Notes under the pieces: generated by a model
The model's input: the letters and a program-made list of their open reading frames with translations, nothing else
Databases searched by the model: none
Told to the model about the DNA's origin: nothing
From: an uncultured Flavobacteriales bacterium
GTDB lineage: Bacteria; Bacteroidota; Bacteroidia; Flavobacteriales_E; Vicingaceae
Direction: 5' to 3'
Assembly (NCBI GenBank): GCA_937901255.1
Contig: CALCHN010000061.1
Location: forward strand, 7,438 to 71,437
DNA: 64,000 bases
In this document: piece after piece, positions 52,328-61,300 of the stretch
Position numbering within the stretch: the first letter of the stretch is position 1
How the letters are laid out: each line of letters begins with the position of its first letter
Position numbers and translations under genes: made by a program

Positions 52328-52354
52328 GGGGAGGAGTGTCTAACACACAAAGCC
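52306..52354 (+). repeat. Palindromic repeat C, copy 2, supplying the 3' end of purN
   Basis: 49 nt with the layout of the copy at 33524. It begins in the codons for the last residues of PurN and contains the TAA stop. Confidence 0.8.
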
Positions 52355-52468
52355 TTTTATACTGCATCTTTCTCCTCCCAATAGTTATCGGGATGAGAGG
52401 AGCAGATGTTGTTCGATACTGCCATAGCATTGAGATTATAACATCAGAGGTGTGTTTTTATGAATTTT

Positions 52469-52493
52469 GATTCCTGCCTTCGCAGGAATGACG
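52469..52493 (+). repeat. Palindromic repeat F, short copy 2
   Basis: GATTCCTGCCTTCGCAGGAA followed by TGACG; a stem of nearly perfect GATTCCTG/CAGGAAT. The gap 52328-52719 holds only repeats and hairpins of this kind, including CCCAATAGTTATCGGG (52377-52392). Confidence 0.7.
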
Positions 52494-52625
52494 CACAGAA
52501 CTTATTTCATCACTATACAAAGATAATAGCACCAAATGCCATAAAAACAAGAATTTTCAATTCTTTATTTTTACGAGCATCCTCGAAAAATTAGTTTTTC
52601 ACAGAAAAAAATTTCGGGACATTTA

Positions 52626-52660
52626 CGTCATTCCAGTGCAGCGTAGCGGAGACAGGAATC
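52626..52660 (-). repeat. Palindromic repeat F, copy 3
   Basis: Minus-strand copy of the 36927-36961 element (GATTCCTG ... GGAATGACG); about 31 of 35 positions agree by eye. Confidence 0.7.
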
Positions 52661-52719
52661 TTTTTAATTTAATTGTTACCTCGGAAGCGTTGTTTGAAAA
52701 TCGTAAGTAAATGGATGGT

Positions 52720-53523
52720 CTATTTGCTGTTAGCATTAGATATATAATAGATTTCATAAATCGTTTCTATATCTTGATCTACATGAAATCTCTTTTCAAA
52801 TAATCCTTTTTTCTTTCTATTAATTAGCTTGGAATTTTTCCTAATATATTTTGGGGTTTTCTTATCTCCGCATTTAAAACTATTTGCGTACGGTTTGAAC
52901 AAATTGATATATTTTGATTGAATTGTGTCTTTTTTAACAAGGAATAGTTCCTTTTGCAAATTCATTAATTCTGGGAACTTTGGAATACTTAAAGAATCTT
53001 TCGAATCTCTATCTTTTATCATCCAATTTTGTAATTTAGATATAATTGTTTCTGCATTTTTAACTTGATATATTTCTGTAATAACAGAATCATTTTCCAC
53101 CCGCCACATTTCAAAGTCAATCTTACGTACTGCATTTTTTGACACATATGCATAAAATGAAAAATATTCGTTCGTTATCGAGTCAAAAGATGTTAAATGG
53201 AAAGTGTAATTTTCTTCTTCATATTTAGTTTCCTTGTCCCAAGTTAGGTCAATACTTTGATTGTTTAACTGATTTGTGTATGATAACATTTGTCGAACAG
53301 TTTCTGAATTTCTGTTATATTGCCAGGATTTGGATAAGGAAGTAGCTCCATTACACATATCAAACCAAAGCGTTCTTATGAATTTTCTTTCAATTGTATC
53401 ATTTTCTTCATCATTTATATGATGATAAGTATGTTTAATACAATAAATAGTTTTCCCTTGCCCTATTGCCGAACCTGTCAGAAAAAAAAGTACGAGAGTA
53501 ATTATGTAAATTTTATTCTTCAT
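52720..53523 (-). CDS. Secreted protein of unknown function
   Basis: 267 residues with a signal peptide (ending GSAIGQG, about residue 22). The mature part has mixed strands, for example YHHINDEENDTIERKFIRTLW, EENYTFHLTSFDS, and Lys-rich tail KLINRKKKGLFEKRF. The overall look (a strand-rich secreted protein beginning with a Bacteroidota signal peptide) recalls the GLPGLI group, but the GLPGLI motif is absent. Not recognised. Confidence 0.68.
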   Translation of the reverse strand: MKNKIYIITLVLFFLTGSAIGQGKTIYCIKHTYHHINDEENDTIERKFIRTLWFDMCNGATSLSKSWQYNRNSETVRQMLSYTNQLNNQSIDLTWDKETKYEEENYTFHLTSFDSITNEYFSFYAYVSKNAVRKIDFEMWRVENDSVITEIYQVKNAETIISKLQNWMIKDRDSKDSLSIPKFPELMNLQKELFLVKKDTIQSKYINLFKPYANSFKCGDKKTPKYIRKNSKLINRKKKGLFEKRFHVDQDIETIYEIYYISNANSK

Positions 53524-53615
53524 ATTTAATGCTAACTTCTATATAGGTCTAATTTTTCAATCTTATTCTCCTCAAACATACAAAAAATTACTTTACAAAT
53601 TCTCGAGTTGATCAC

Positions 53616-54233
53616 TCAATACAGTTCCAACTTTTCAAACTGATACCCTTGCTCAGCAAAATGGGCTAATACTTTTGGCAAGGTATGTTTAAGGTTGTCG
53701 GCAGCTTTTAGGCTATCATGAAAGACAATGATGGCTCCTTCGGTAGTGTTGTTTATTACATTGCTTAAGCATTTTTCGGGACTGGTCTTTGAGTCAAAAT
53801 CGCCACTTAAAACATCCCACATAATTACCTTGTAGTCCTCTTTTATCAACTCGTACTGCGATTTTTTTATTCTCCCGTAAGGCGGTCGAAATAAATTGCT
53901 TTTCACCACTTCTTCGCATTTTTTGATATTGCGGAAATAAGCTTCCTTGTCGGTGTGCCAACCATTTACGTGTTGGTGGGTATGGTTGCCAATAGAATGT
54001 CCATCGCAAATAATTTGTTGGAAGATTTCGGGGTATTTTACCACATTAGCACCAATGCAAAAAAAAGTAGCTTTAGCGTTAAATTTTTTTAATGTTGTTA
54101 ATGTCCATTCTGTAATTTCAGGTGTTGGTCCATCATCAAAAGTGAGGTAGATAATTTTTTCGGCAGTAGGAATTTTCCAAATAAAATTGGAGTAGTATTT
54201 TTTAATAAAATAAGATGATTTTACTAAATACAT
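53616..54233 (-). CDS. Polysaccharide deacetylase (NodB-like)
   Basis: 205 residues from the ATG at 54233; the longer in-frame start lies within the upstream gene. NodB motifs: TFDDGPTPE (metal Asp-Asp), HSIGNHTHQH (metal His pair), RPPYGR and VFHDSLKAADNL. It removes acetyl groups from polysaccharides or peptidoglycan. The N-terminus has a weak hydrophobic segment, so it may be cytosolic or membrane-bound. It starts 7 nt after the stop of the gene upstream. Confidence 0.9.
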   Translation of the reverse strand: MYLVKSSYFIKKYYSNFIWKIPTAEKIIYLTFDDGPTPEITEWTLTTLKKFNAKATFFCIGANVVKYPEIFQQIICDGHSIGNHTHQHVNGWHTDKEAYFRNIKKCEEVVKSNLFRPPYGRIKKSQYELIKEDYKVIMWDVLSGDFDSKTSPEKCLSNVINNTTEGAIIVFHDSLKAADNLKHTLPKVLAHFAEQGYQFEKLELY

Positions 54234-54240
54234 GTTGGTT

Positions 54241-55065
54241 TTATTCTGCTTGAAGCGTTGGTGCAACCAGTTTTTGGGTAATTTTTTCGGCAATTAAAGG
54301 AAAATGTATTTTAATGATTTTATTGATGTCACTTTCGCTCGAATTAAACCTAGAGATAATGGCTCCCGAACTTACTTCTTTAGTGTTGCTGTTTATAATA
54401 GTGTAATGCACTTTTATTTCTCTTTTGTATTGATGCTCGGCTGCTTTATAAGCATCATCGGCACTTTTTTTAATGTCTAGTTGATTGATAAACACATAAT
54501 AAGTTGCTTCATAAGTTTTATTCAAATTAGGAATGAGATTCTCGTTCGTTATAACAGTATTCATAAACTTTTCACGATTATCTACTTCCGAGACAATTTC
54601 GCCATTTTGAATAGTAGCTGCTTGTGGCTCTTTTTCCTTTTCTTTGGGTTTAATTTTGTTGAATAATTTTTTAGCAGGGGTTTCTTTTTCTACCACTTCG
54701 GGTTCAATTATTTGATACTTGTAGCCAATAGAACTGTAGATATAAGTCAGCTCTTTTTGAACAACATCTTGTTCCATAGTATAAAACGATAATGGATTAA
54801 AATACTCTTTAAGTGAGATGTATAGATTTTTATCTAATTCTGCACGAAACATGGCTTTTATTTCATGGAAATTCATTTCGTTTTTCTGACTTAAATCTCC
54901 ATCAATATCAGAAAAGTACATTTTGGTTTCAAAAGGAATAATCAATACATTGTTTTTAGCAGCCGGGTCGTGAATAATTTCATCGCCAGTAGTAGTCTCT
55001 TGAGCAGATAAAACACCGCCACTTATAATGGTAAGGATAAAAAAAATCTTGAAAATTAACTTCAT
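54241..55065 (-). CDS. Secreted protein of unknown function
   Basis: 274 residues with a clear signal peptide (ending GGVLSAQ, about residue 22). It contains TKMYFSDIDGDLSQKNE near the N-terminus and a Lys/Glu/Pro-rich linker (KLFNKIKPKEKEKEPQ) near the middle, then strand-rich segments (TYYVFINQLDIKK, EIKVHYTIINSNTKEV). Not recognised. It is immediately followed by the deacetylase gene, so the two are probably co-transcribed. Confidence 0.7.
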   Translation of the reverse strand: MKLIFKIFFILTIISGGVLSAQETTTGDEIIHDPAAKNNVLIIPFETKMYFSDIDGDLSQKNEMNFHEIKAMFRAELDKNLYISLKEYFNPLSFYTMEQDVVQKELTYIYSSIGYKYQIIEPEVVEKETPAKKLFNKIKPKEKEKEPQAATIQNGEIVSEVDNREKFMNTVITNENLIPNLNKTYEATYYVFINQLDIKKSADDAYKAAEHQYKREIKVHYTIINSNTKEVSSGAIISRFNSSESDINKIIKIHFPLIAEKITQKLVAPTLQAE

Positions 55066-55391
55066 AGGTTTATTTTTTGATGACTAAATACAATTCATCA
55101 TAAAATTATGCCAAAAACTGCTTGAGAATAATTATCCCGAAGATAGTTTGTAAACAACCAAAAGTTAATTAACGATTGGTTGGGTTTATTTAATAAATCC
55201 AACTATTTTATTCCTGGTTTTAGATTCATCACTGCATTTTTCTATTCCTCATCACTTCGGAATTAAAAATTTTGTTCAGAATGACAATGCTGAACGGACT
55301 AAAATGCTTCTTATATGTCATTCTGGGCGATGTTTTACAGAAAACTTGTTTTTCAAGTTGAAAGTCCATTTTTTTACCTGGTATAAAATAG

Positions 55392-55560
55392 TTTTTACAC
55401 AAATTTCATTTCAATTTCACGAATTAGTTTGAACTCTCCCCCTGCACCCCATCTCTTTAAAGAGATGGGGAAAAGTTATCGTAAGATAACTCGGGGGGTG
55501 AGTTAAAGCAAATAAATTACAGTAAAATAAATTTGTGGAATAAGTGCTAATTTGTGTTTA
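55392..55560. repeat. AT-rich repeat G, copy 2, interrupted by repeat B
   Basis: Opens with TTTTTACACAAATT and ATTTCACGAATTAG and closes with TAATTTGTGTTTA, as does 4681-4810. Repeat B copy 2 occupies 55432-55504 inside it. The rest of 55066-55586 is AT-rich with a few short inverted repeats. Confidence 0.45.
55432..55504. repeat. Palindromic repeat B, copy 2
   Basis: 73 nt, opening AACTCTCCCCC and closing GGGGGGTGAGTT, with the same CTCTTTAAAGAG and GTTATCGTAAGATAAC hairpins as copy 1 (12993-13063). Confidence 0.8.
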
Positions 55561-55586
55561 ACTAATGTAACATGTTTTATAATTAC

Positions 55587-56921
55587 TTAAAACCTCAGCC
55601 AATCGGTATTGGCATAGAGCATAAAAGTCAGTAATAGTATCATTCCTGCAATTTGAGCGTACTCCATCAGTTTCTCGTTAGGCTTTCTTCTGGTTATCAT
55701 TTCGTATAGCAAAAACATTACATGACCACCATCTAAAGCAGGAATAGGCAATAAATTCATAAATGCCAACACTAAGGAAATCCAGGCAGTTTTTTCCCAG
55801 AAATTTTGCCATACCCATTCTGGCCCGAATAATTTACTAATGGTTGCAAATCCACCCATTCCTTTATAAGCTCCAGTTTCAGGGTTAAGCATTAACTTAA
55901 ACTGTTTGTAATAATTGACTAATTTTTCAACAGCTATTTCAATTCCTCTAGGGAAAGCTGCAAAAAATGAATAATGTACGGTTTTGGTGTTATAAATACC
56001 TTCTTTTTCTAATTCAGTTAAGGAATACGGATAAGGAGAAACACCAATAAAAGCTGAATCTACAATTTCTGTTGAGAAAGACATTAACTCCCCCTCTCTC
56101 ATCACTTTTAATTCAACTGTTTGGTTAACAAACGGAGTTAGTTTTTCTTTAAATTCATCGTAATACTTAACCTCTATATCATTAATTCCAATAATTTTAT
56201 CTTTTGGTTGAAGTCCCGCTTTTTCGGCAGGGAAATCTTTTAATGTACCACCAACCGTAAATGGAATTCGGTAAGCAAATAAAGGACCTCTTCTTTCACT
56301 TAATAGTTTATCAATTAAATCAGTTGGTATATTAAGTGTTACCTGCTCACCATTACGCTCAACCACCATAGTGTTAGAGTAAAAAACTTCTTCTTGCATT
56401 TGCTCAAAAGTTTCAGGAGCTTCTCCATTAATGCTTATAATTTTATCTCCATTTTGCAATCCTATTTCGTTGGTAATAGGCTCGTTTAAGCACCAAACAC
56501 CGTCTTTTAATTCATTGGCAGGCAAAAACTTTTCGCCATAACCCATTAAAACAAAGCTGTAAATTAAAAAACCTACAATTACATTTACAATTATTCCCCC
56601 CAACATAATAATTAAACGTTGCCAAGTCGGTTTAGCACGAAACTCCCAAGGTTGTGGTGGTTGTTTCATTTGTTCTTTGTCCATGCTTTCATCTATCATT
56701 CCGGCAATTTTTACATAACCGCCCAATGGCAACCAACCTATTCCATATTCAGTATCTCCAATTTTCTTTTTGTAAACAGAAAACCATGGGTTAAAGAAAA
56801 GGTAAAAGCTTTCTACTTTGGTTTTGAAAAATTTGGCAGCAAAAAAATGACCGCCCTCGTGTAATATTACTAATATAGAGATGCTTAAAAGAAGTTGTCC
56901 GCCTTGTATAATGTATTCCAT
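55587..56921 (-). CDS. rseP: RseP-type site-2 membrane protease
   Basis: 444 residues. The zinc motif is HEGGH (H21, E22, H25) in the first membrane helix, followed by two PDZ domains (about 115-300; NGDKIISINGEAP and PKDKIIGINDIEV) and the second metal motif NLLPIPALDGGHVM. It cuts membrane anchored anti-sigma factors in envelope stress. Divergent from alr. Confidence 0.95.
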   Translation of the reverse strand: MEYIIQGGQLLLSISILVILHEGGHFFAAKFFKTKVESFYLFFNPWFSVYKKKIGDTEYGIGWLPLGGYVKIAGMIDESMDKEQMKQPPQPWEFRAKPTWQRLIIMLGGIIVNVIVGFLIYSFVLMGYGEKFLPANELKDGVWCLNEPITNEIGLQNGDKIISINGEAPETFEQMQEEVFYSNTMVVERNGEQVTLNIPTDLIDKLLSERRGPLFAYRIPFTVGGTLKDFPAEKAGLQPKDKIIGINDIEVKYYDEFKEKLTPFVNQTVELKVMREGELMSFSTEIVDSAFIGVSPYPYSLTELEKEGIYNTKTVHYSFFAAFPRGIEIAVEKLVNYYKQFKLMLNPETGAYKGMGGFATISKLFGPEWVWQNFWEKTAWISLVLAFMNLLPIPALDGGHVMFLLYEMITRRKPNEKLMEYAQIAGMILLLTFMLYANTDWLRF

Positions 56922-57017
56922 GTTTTAAAATTAAATTCGGGCGAAGTTACTTTTAAATTGTCAATTATAAAATTTCTTTAAATTTAGATGATTTTAATTT
57001 AGGAAAATTAACTTTCT

Positions 57018-57025
57018 TACTTTTG
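57018..57025 (+). promoter_or_regulatory. Bacteroidota-type -7 box before alr
   Basis: TACTTTTG matches TAnnTTTG, 55 nt before the GTG used here as start. A transcript starting just beyond it excludes any longer reading of the protein. Confidence 0.45.
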
Positions 57026-57080
57026 GAGCGATAAAAAACAGCACGTTATAAAAAAACTAAAGTACGATACCGTCCTTGAA

Positions 57081-58157
57081 GTGAGTAAAGAAAATTTAGC
57101 TCACAACCTTAATTATTTTAGAGGATTACTAAAGCCATCAACCAAAATTATGGTAATGGTAAAAGCTTATGGCTACGGACTTGGGCCTATTGGTTTATCG
57201 AAATTTTTAGAAGAACAAGGAGTAGATTATTTAGGTGTTGCCAATATTTTAGAAGGGGTAGAAATTAGAAAAGCAGGGGTAAAACTGCCAATTGCCATAA
57301 TGAAGCCTGAGTTAGAAAGTTTCGATTTAGTAATAAAACACCAACTTACTCCGGCAATATTTTCAATAACGTCATTAATAGCTTTTGTTAATACTATTAA
57401 AGGATTGCCTACTGATAAAAAATTCAACATTCATTTAAAGTTGGATACCGGAATGCATCGTTTGGGCTTGAAAATGGAGGAGTTGGATGAAGTAATAAAA
57501 ACCATACAACAAAATCCCAACATAATTATAGAAAGTGTTTTTTCTCAGTTAACTTCTTCTGATAATCATGAAGAAGATGCTTTCTCCTTTAATCAGATGA
57601 AGCAATTTGAAAGGATGGCTGGGAAAATCTCAACATCCTTCAATTATAAAATTGATAAGCATATTGCAAATTCTAATGCAATTGTTCGTTTTCCAGAAGC
57701 ACATTATGATATGGTAAGGCTTGGGATAGGTTTGTTGGGATTTGCAGAAGATGAAAAAGCCAATACAGTATTAAAAAATGTAGCAGTATTAAAAACCAAA
57801 ATTGCTCAAATTCATCAGTTACAAGTTGGTGAAACTATTGGCTATGGAAGAATGGGGAAAGTAACCAAACCATCTACTATTGCAACAATACCTATTGGTT
57901 ATGCAGATGGATTTAACCGACAGTTGGGTAATGGGAATTGGTCTTTAATAGTAAATGGAAAACCTGCTCCAACTATAGGAAATATATGTATGGATATTAC
58001 CATGATAGATGTTACTGATATTGTGTGTTCTGAAGAAGATATTGCTTTGCTTTTTAACACTAAAGAAAGTGTTCTTTCTTTATCTAATGTATTGAAAACC
58101 ATACCTTATGAAGTTTTTACTACTATTTCTCCTAGGGTAAAACGGGACTTTATTTAG
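57081..58157 (+). CDS. alr: Alanine racemase (start codon uncertain)
   Basis: 358 residues from a GTG at 57081. The PLP lysine is K28 in MVKAYGYGLG, the catalytic tyrosine is Y255 in ETIGYGRMGKV, and the fold III barrel matches the Alr half of bifunctional MurF-Alr proteins of the phylum. It makes D-alanine for peptidoglycan. The frame remains open upstream to a TAA at 57009-57011 and encodes YDTVLEVSKENLAHNLNYF, whose first part is conserved in the family and would be lost with the GTG start; no ATG, GTG or TTG precedes it. An ATA at 57048 is the only other start-like codon. The true start is therefore uncertain. It is divergent from rseP. Confidence 0.85.
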   Translation: MSKENLAHNLNYFRGLLKPSTKIMVMVKAYGYGLGPIGLSKFLEEQGVDYLGVANILEGVEIRKAGVKLPIAIMKPELESFDLVIKHQLTPAIFSITSLIAFVNTIKGLPTDKKFNIHLKLDTGMHRLGLKMEELDEVIKTIQQNPNIIIESVFSQLTSSDNHEEDAFSFNQMKQFERMAGKISTSFNYKIDKHIANSNAIVRFPEAHYDMVRLGIGLLGFAEDEKANTVLKNVAVLKTKIAQIHQLQVGETIGYGRMGKVTKPSTIATIPIGYADGFNRQLGNGNWSLIVNGKPAPTIGNICMDITMIDVTDIVCSEEDIALLFNTKESVLSLSNVLKTIPYEVFTTISPRVKRDFI

Positions 58158-58329
58158 TTTTTAATTTTTCATCCAAAAAAAAGCAACCTTAATAAGGCAA
58201 TGGTCGTATTAAGTCAAAAATATTAAAAAACATAACATTAGTTGTTAAATTTTTGTAAATTTACAGCTTAATTCTTTCTCTTATTTTATATTAAAAGTCA
58301 TTAAAAACTAAACCTAAAACTAAAGAGCC

Positions 58330-61300
58330 ATGAAAAAAATCTATCAATTTAAGAAATTTTATTTGCTAAGTTTTATAGCAATTGTATTTATGCATTTATC
58401 TATATATAAAAATGCAAATGCACAAGGTGTTATTACTACAACAGCTTCATTTTTAAACAATAATGGTTCAGGAGTAGTAACCTTTAACTTTCAAAACACT
58501 AATTCGTCACCAATTGTTATTACAGATATTGCTGGACTTACTGGCAATAGTGGTGCTGTTGGAGTAGAGTTGTGGTATAATACAACCCCAGTAAATGGAG
58601 CACCAGGGGTTATTTCTACGGCTAATGGTTGGGTGCAAGAAGCAGTAGGAACAATAACAGGAATTGCCAATACAACAACAACTACAACACAACCTTTTTT
58701 TACAGGACTAAATTTTATAATTCCTGCCAATACAACTTATGGAATTGCAGTTTATGCAGATGGTCAGCGATATTTTACCATGACTACTGCACAAACATTT
58801 TCAGATTTAGGATGTAATTTAATTACAGGGCCAAATGTAAGTTATGGTGGTGGTGCTCCAAACGGATCAGCACCTACATTTACGCCTAGGGGTTGGATAG
58901 GAACAATTAACTTTGCTCCTTTAGCTGCTTGTACTGGTGCTCCAACTGCTGGTACAGCTTCTGCTCCAGCAAATGTTTGTGCTAATCAACAATTCAATTT
59001 ATCATTATCAGGTCAAACTATTGGTACAGGTGTTACCTACCAATGGTTGTCGGCTACTTCGGCAACTGGTCCTTGGACACCAATAACTGGAGCAACAACT
59101 TGGAGCGAAACTGTTTCTCAAACAACTGACACTTATTATGCATGTGAAGTTGTTTGTACAAATAGTTCTCTGGCAGATACAACAGCTGCAATTTTTGTAC
59201 AAACAAACCCAAATTTACCAGGGGGAACTTATACCATTGGTGCAACAGGAACTTATCCTAACTTTACAGCAGCAGTTGCCGCTATGTCATGTGGTATTGC
59301 TGGGCCAGTAGTATTTAATGTTTTACCAGGTTCAGGACCTTATAACGAACAAATAGAAATACCACAGATAATTAACTCAAATTCAACAAATACAATTACC
59401 TTTAACGGAAGTGGAGAAACCATAACCTATTCCACAACAGGAACAGCAGATAATTATATAATAAGATTAAACGGAGCAGATTACATCACTATAGATAGTT
59501 TAAATGTTGTGAGTCAATCAGCTACCAATAATTTTGGGATACACTTAACCAATGATGCAGATTTTAATACCATTAATAACTGTAATATTGATTTAACTTC
59601 TACTTTAAATGAGGCTGGTTCAACCAACGCAGGTATAGTAATTTCAGGAAGTTTAACCAGTGCTACTACAGCAGGCCCTTCAGGAAGTAATAATACCATC
59701 ACCAACAACACCATTATTGGTGGATATTATGGGTTAACCATAAACGGAGCTTCTTCAACCAGTGAATCATTAAACAATACGATATCAGGCAACACTATAC
59801 AAGACTTTTATTTATACGGGACTTATTTAAGAAGTATATCCAACTCTGTGGTATCTAATAATGATATTCACAGAATGAACAGATCATCAGTAAGTACCTT
59901 TTACGGATTATATTTTGTTACTAGTGGAGGAAGAAATTTAGTAGAAGCCAATCAAGTTCATGATGCTTATACAGGCGTTATTACTGCAAATTCTAGCACA
60001 TCCTATCCAATATATCATTCGGGAGTAGATGTAGCGATAGGTGATGAAAATAGAGTGGTAAACAACTTAATCTATAATATTAACAATAATGGTAGTATTT
60101 ACGCTATATATAACTCAAGTAGTGATGGAGTACATTATTTACACAACACCATATCTTTAGATGATGCTAATGCAACAGGCGGATTAGCGAGAGGCTTTTA
60201 TCAAATCACAACAGCATCCAATATTGAATTTAAGAACAATATTGTATCTGTAACCAGAGGCGGAACAGGAGCGAAATATTGTATGTATTATGGAACAGCA
60301 GCATCCACTATAATAAGTAATAATAATGTGTTTTACATGAATGCACCAGCAGGGACGAATAATTTAGGCTATTCAGGAGGAGACCAAGCCACTCTATTAG
60401 CATGGCAGACAGCCACAAGTGGTGATGCCAATTCAGTAGATGATGATCCAATGTATGCTAACCCATCCTCAGGACAATTTATACCAACCAATGCAGCAGT
60501 TGATGACATAGCAGATGCATCAGTAAACGTATTAACAGATATTTACGGAGTAACCAGAGCCGTAACCCCAGATCCAGGAGCAATAGAGTTTACACCACCA
60601 ACTTGTCCGCAGCCATCTAACTTAGCAGTAAGCAATGTTACAGGCACAACAGTAGATTTAAGTTGGACAGAAAATGGAACAGCAACCGTATGGGATATAG
60701 AATGGGGAACACAAGGGTTTACCCCAACAGGAATTCCAACCGTTACAGGAACAACCACCAATCCACATAATTTAACAGGCTTAACCCCGCTTACAGACTA
60801 TGAATTTTATGTAAGAGCTTACTGTTCTGCATCTGATACCAGTTTATGGTCAGGACCATACGCGTTCTCAACCTTATGTGCTACCCAGTTATCAGGAACT
60901 TATACCATTGGTACAACAGGTAATTATCTAACTTTTACCGATGCAGTAAATGATATGATTACATGTGGAATTTCTGGACCAGTAGTATTTAATGTGTTAT
61001 CAGGTTCAGGACCATTTAATGAACAAATTATTATCCCACCAATTCTTGGAGCAAGTGGTGTAAACACCATTACCTTTAATGGAAATGGAGAAGTGATAAC
61101 ATCAACTACTACCTCTTCAACTCGTTCAATAATATTATTAGATGGAGCTGACCATGTAACTTTTGATAGTTTGACAGTCCAGACACAATCTTCTACCAAC
61201 AATTTTGCGATACAGCTGATAAACAATGCAGATTCTAATACAATTAACAACTGTGTAGTTGATTTAACATCTACTTTAAATGATGCTGGTTCAACTAATG

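Noticed and set aside
54234..54293. Longer polysaccharide deacetylase start
   Set aside because: It lies inside the end of the upstream gene; the ATG at 54233 follows that gene's stop by 7 nt.
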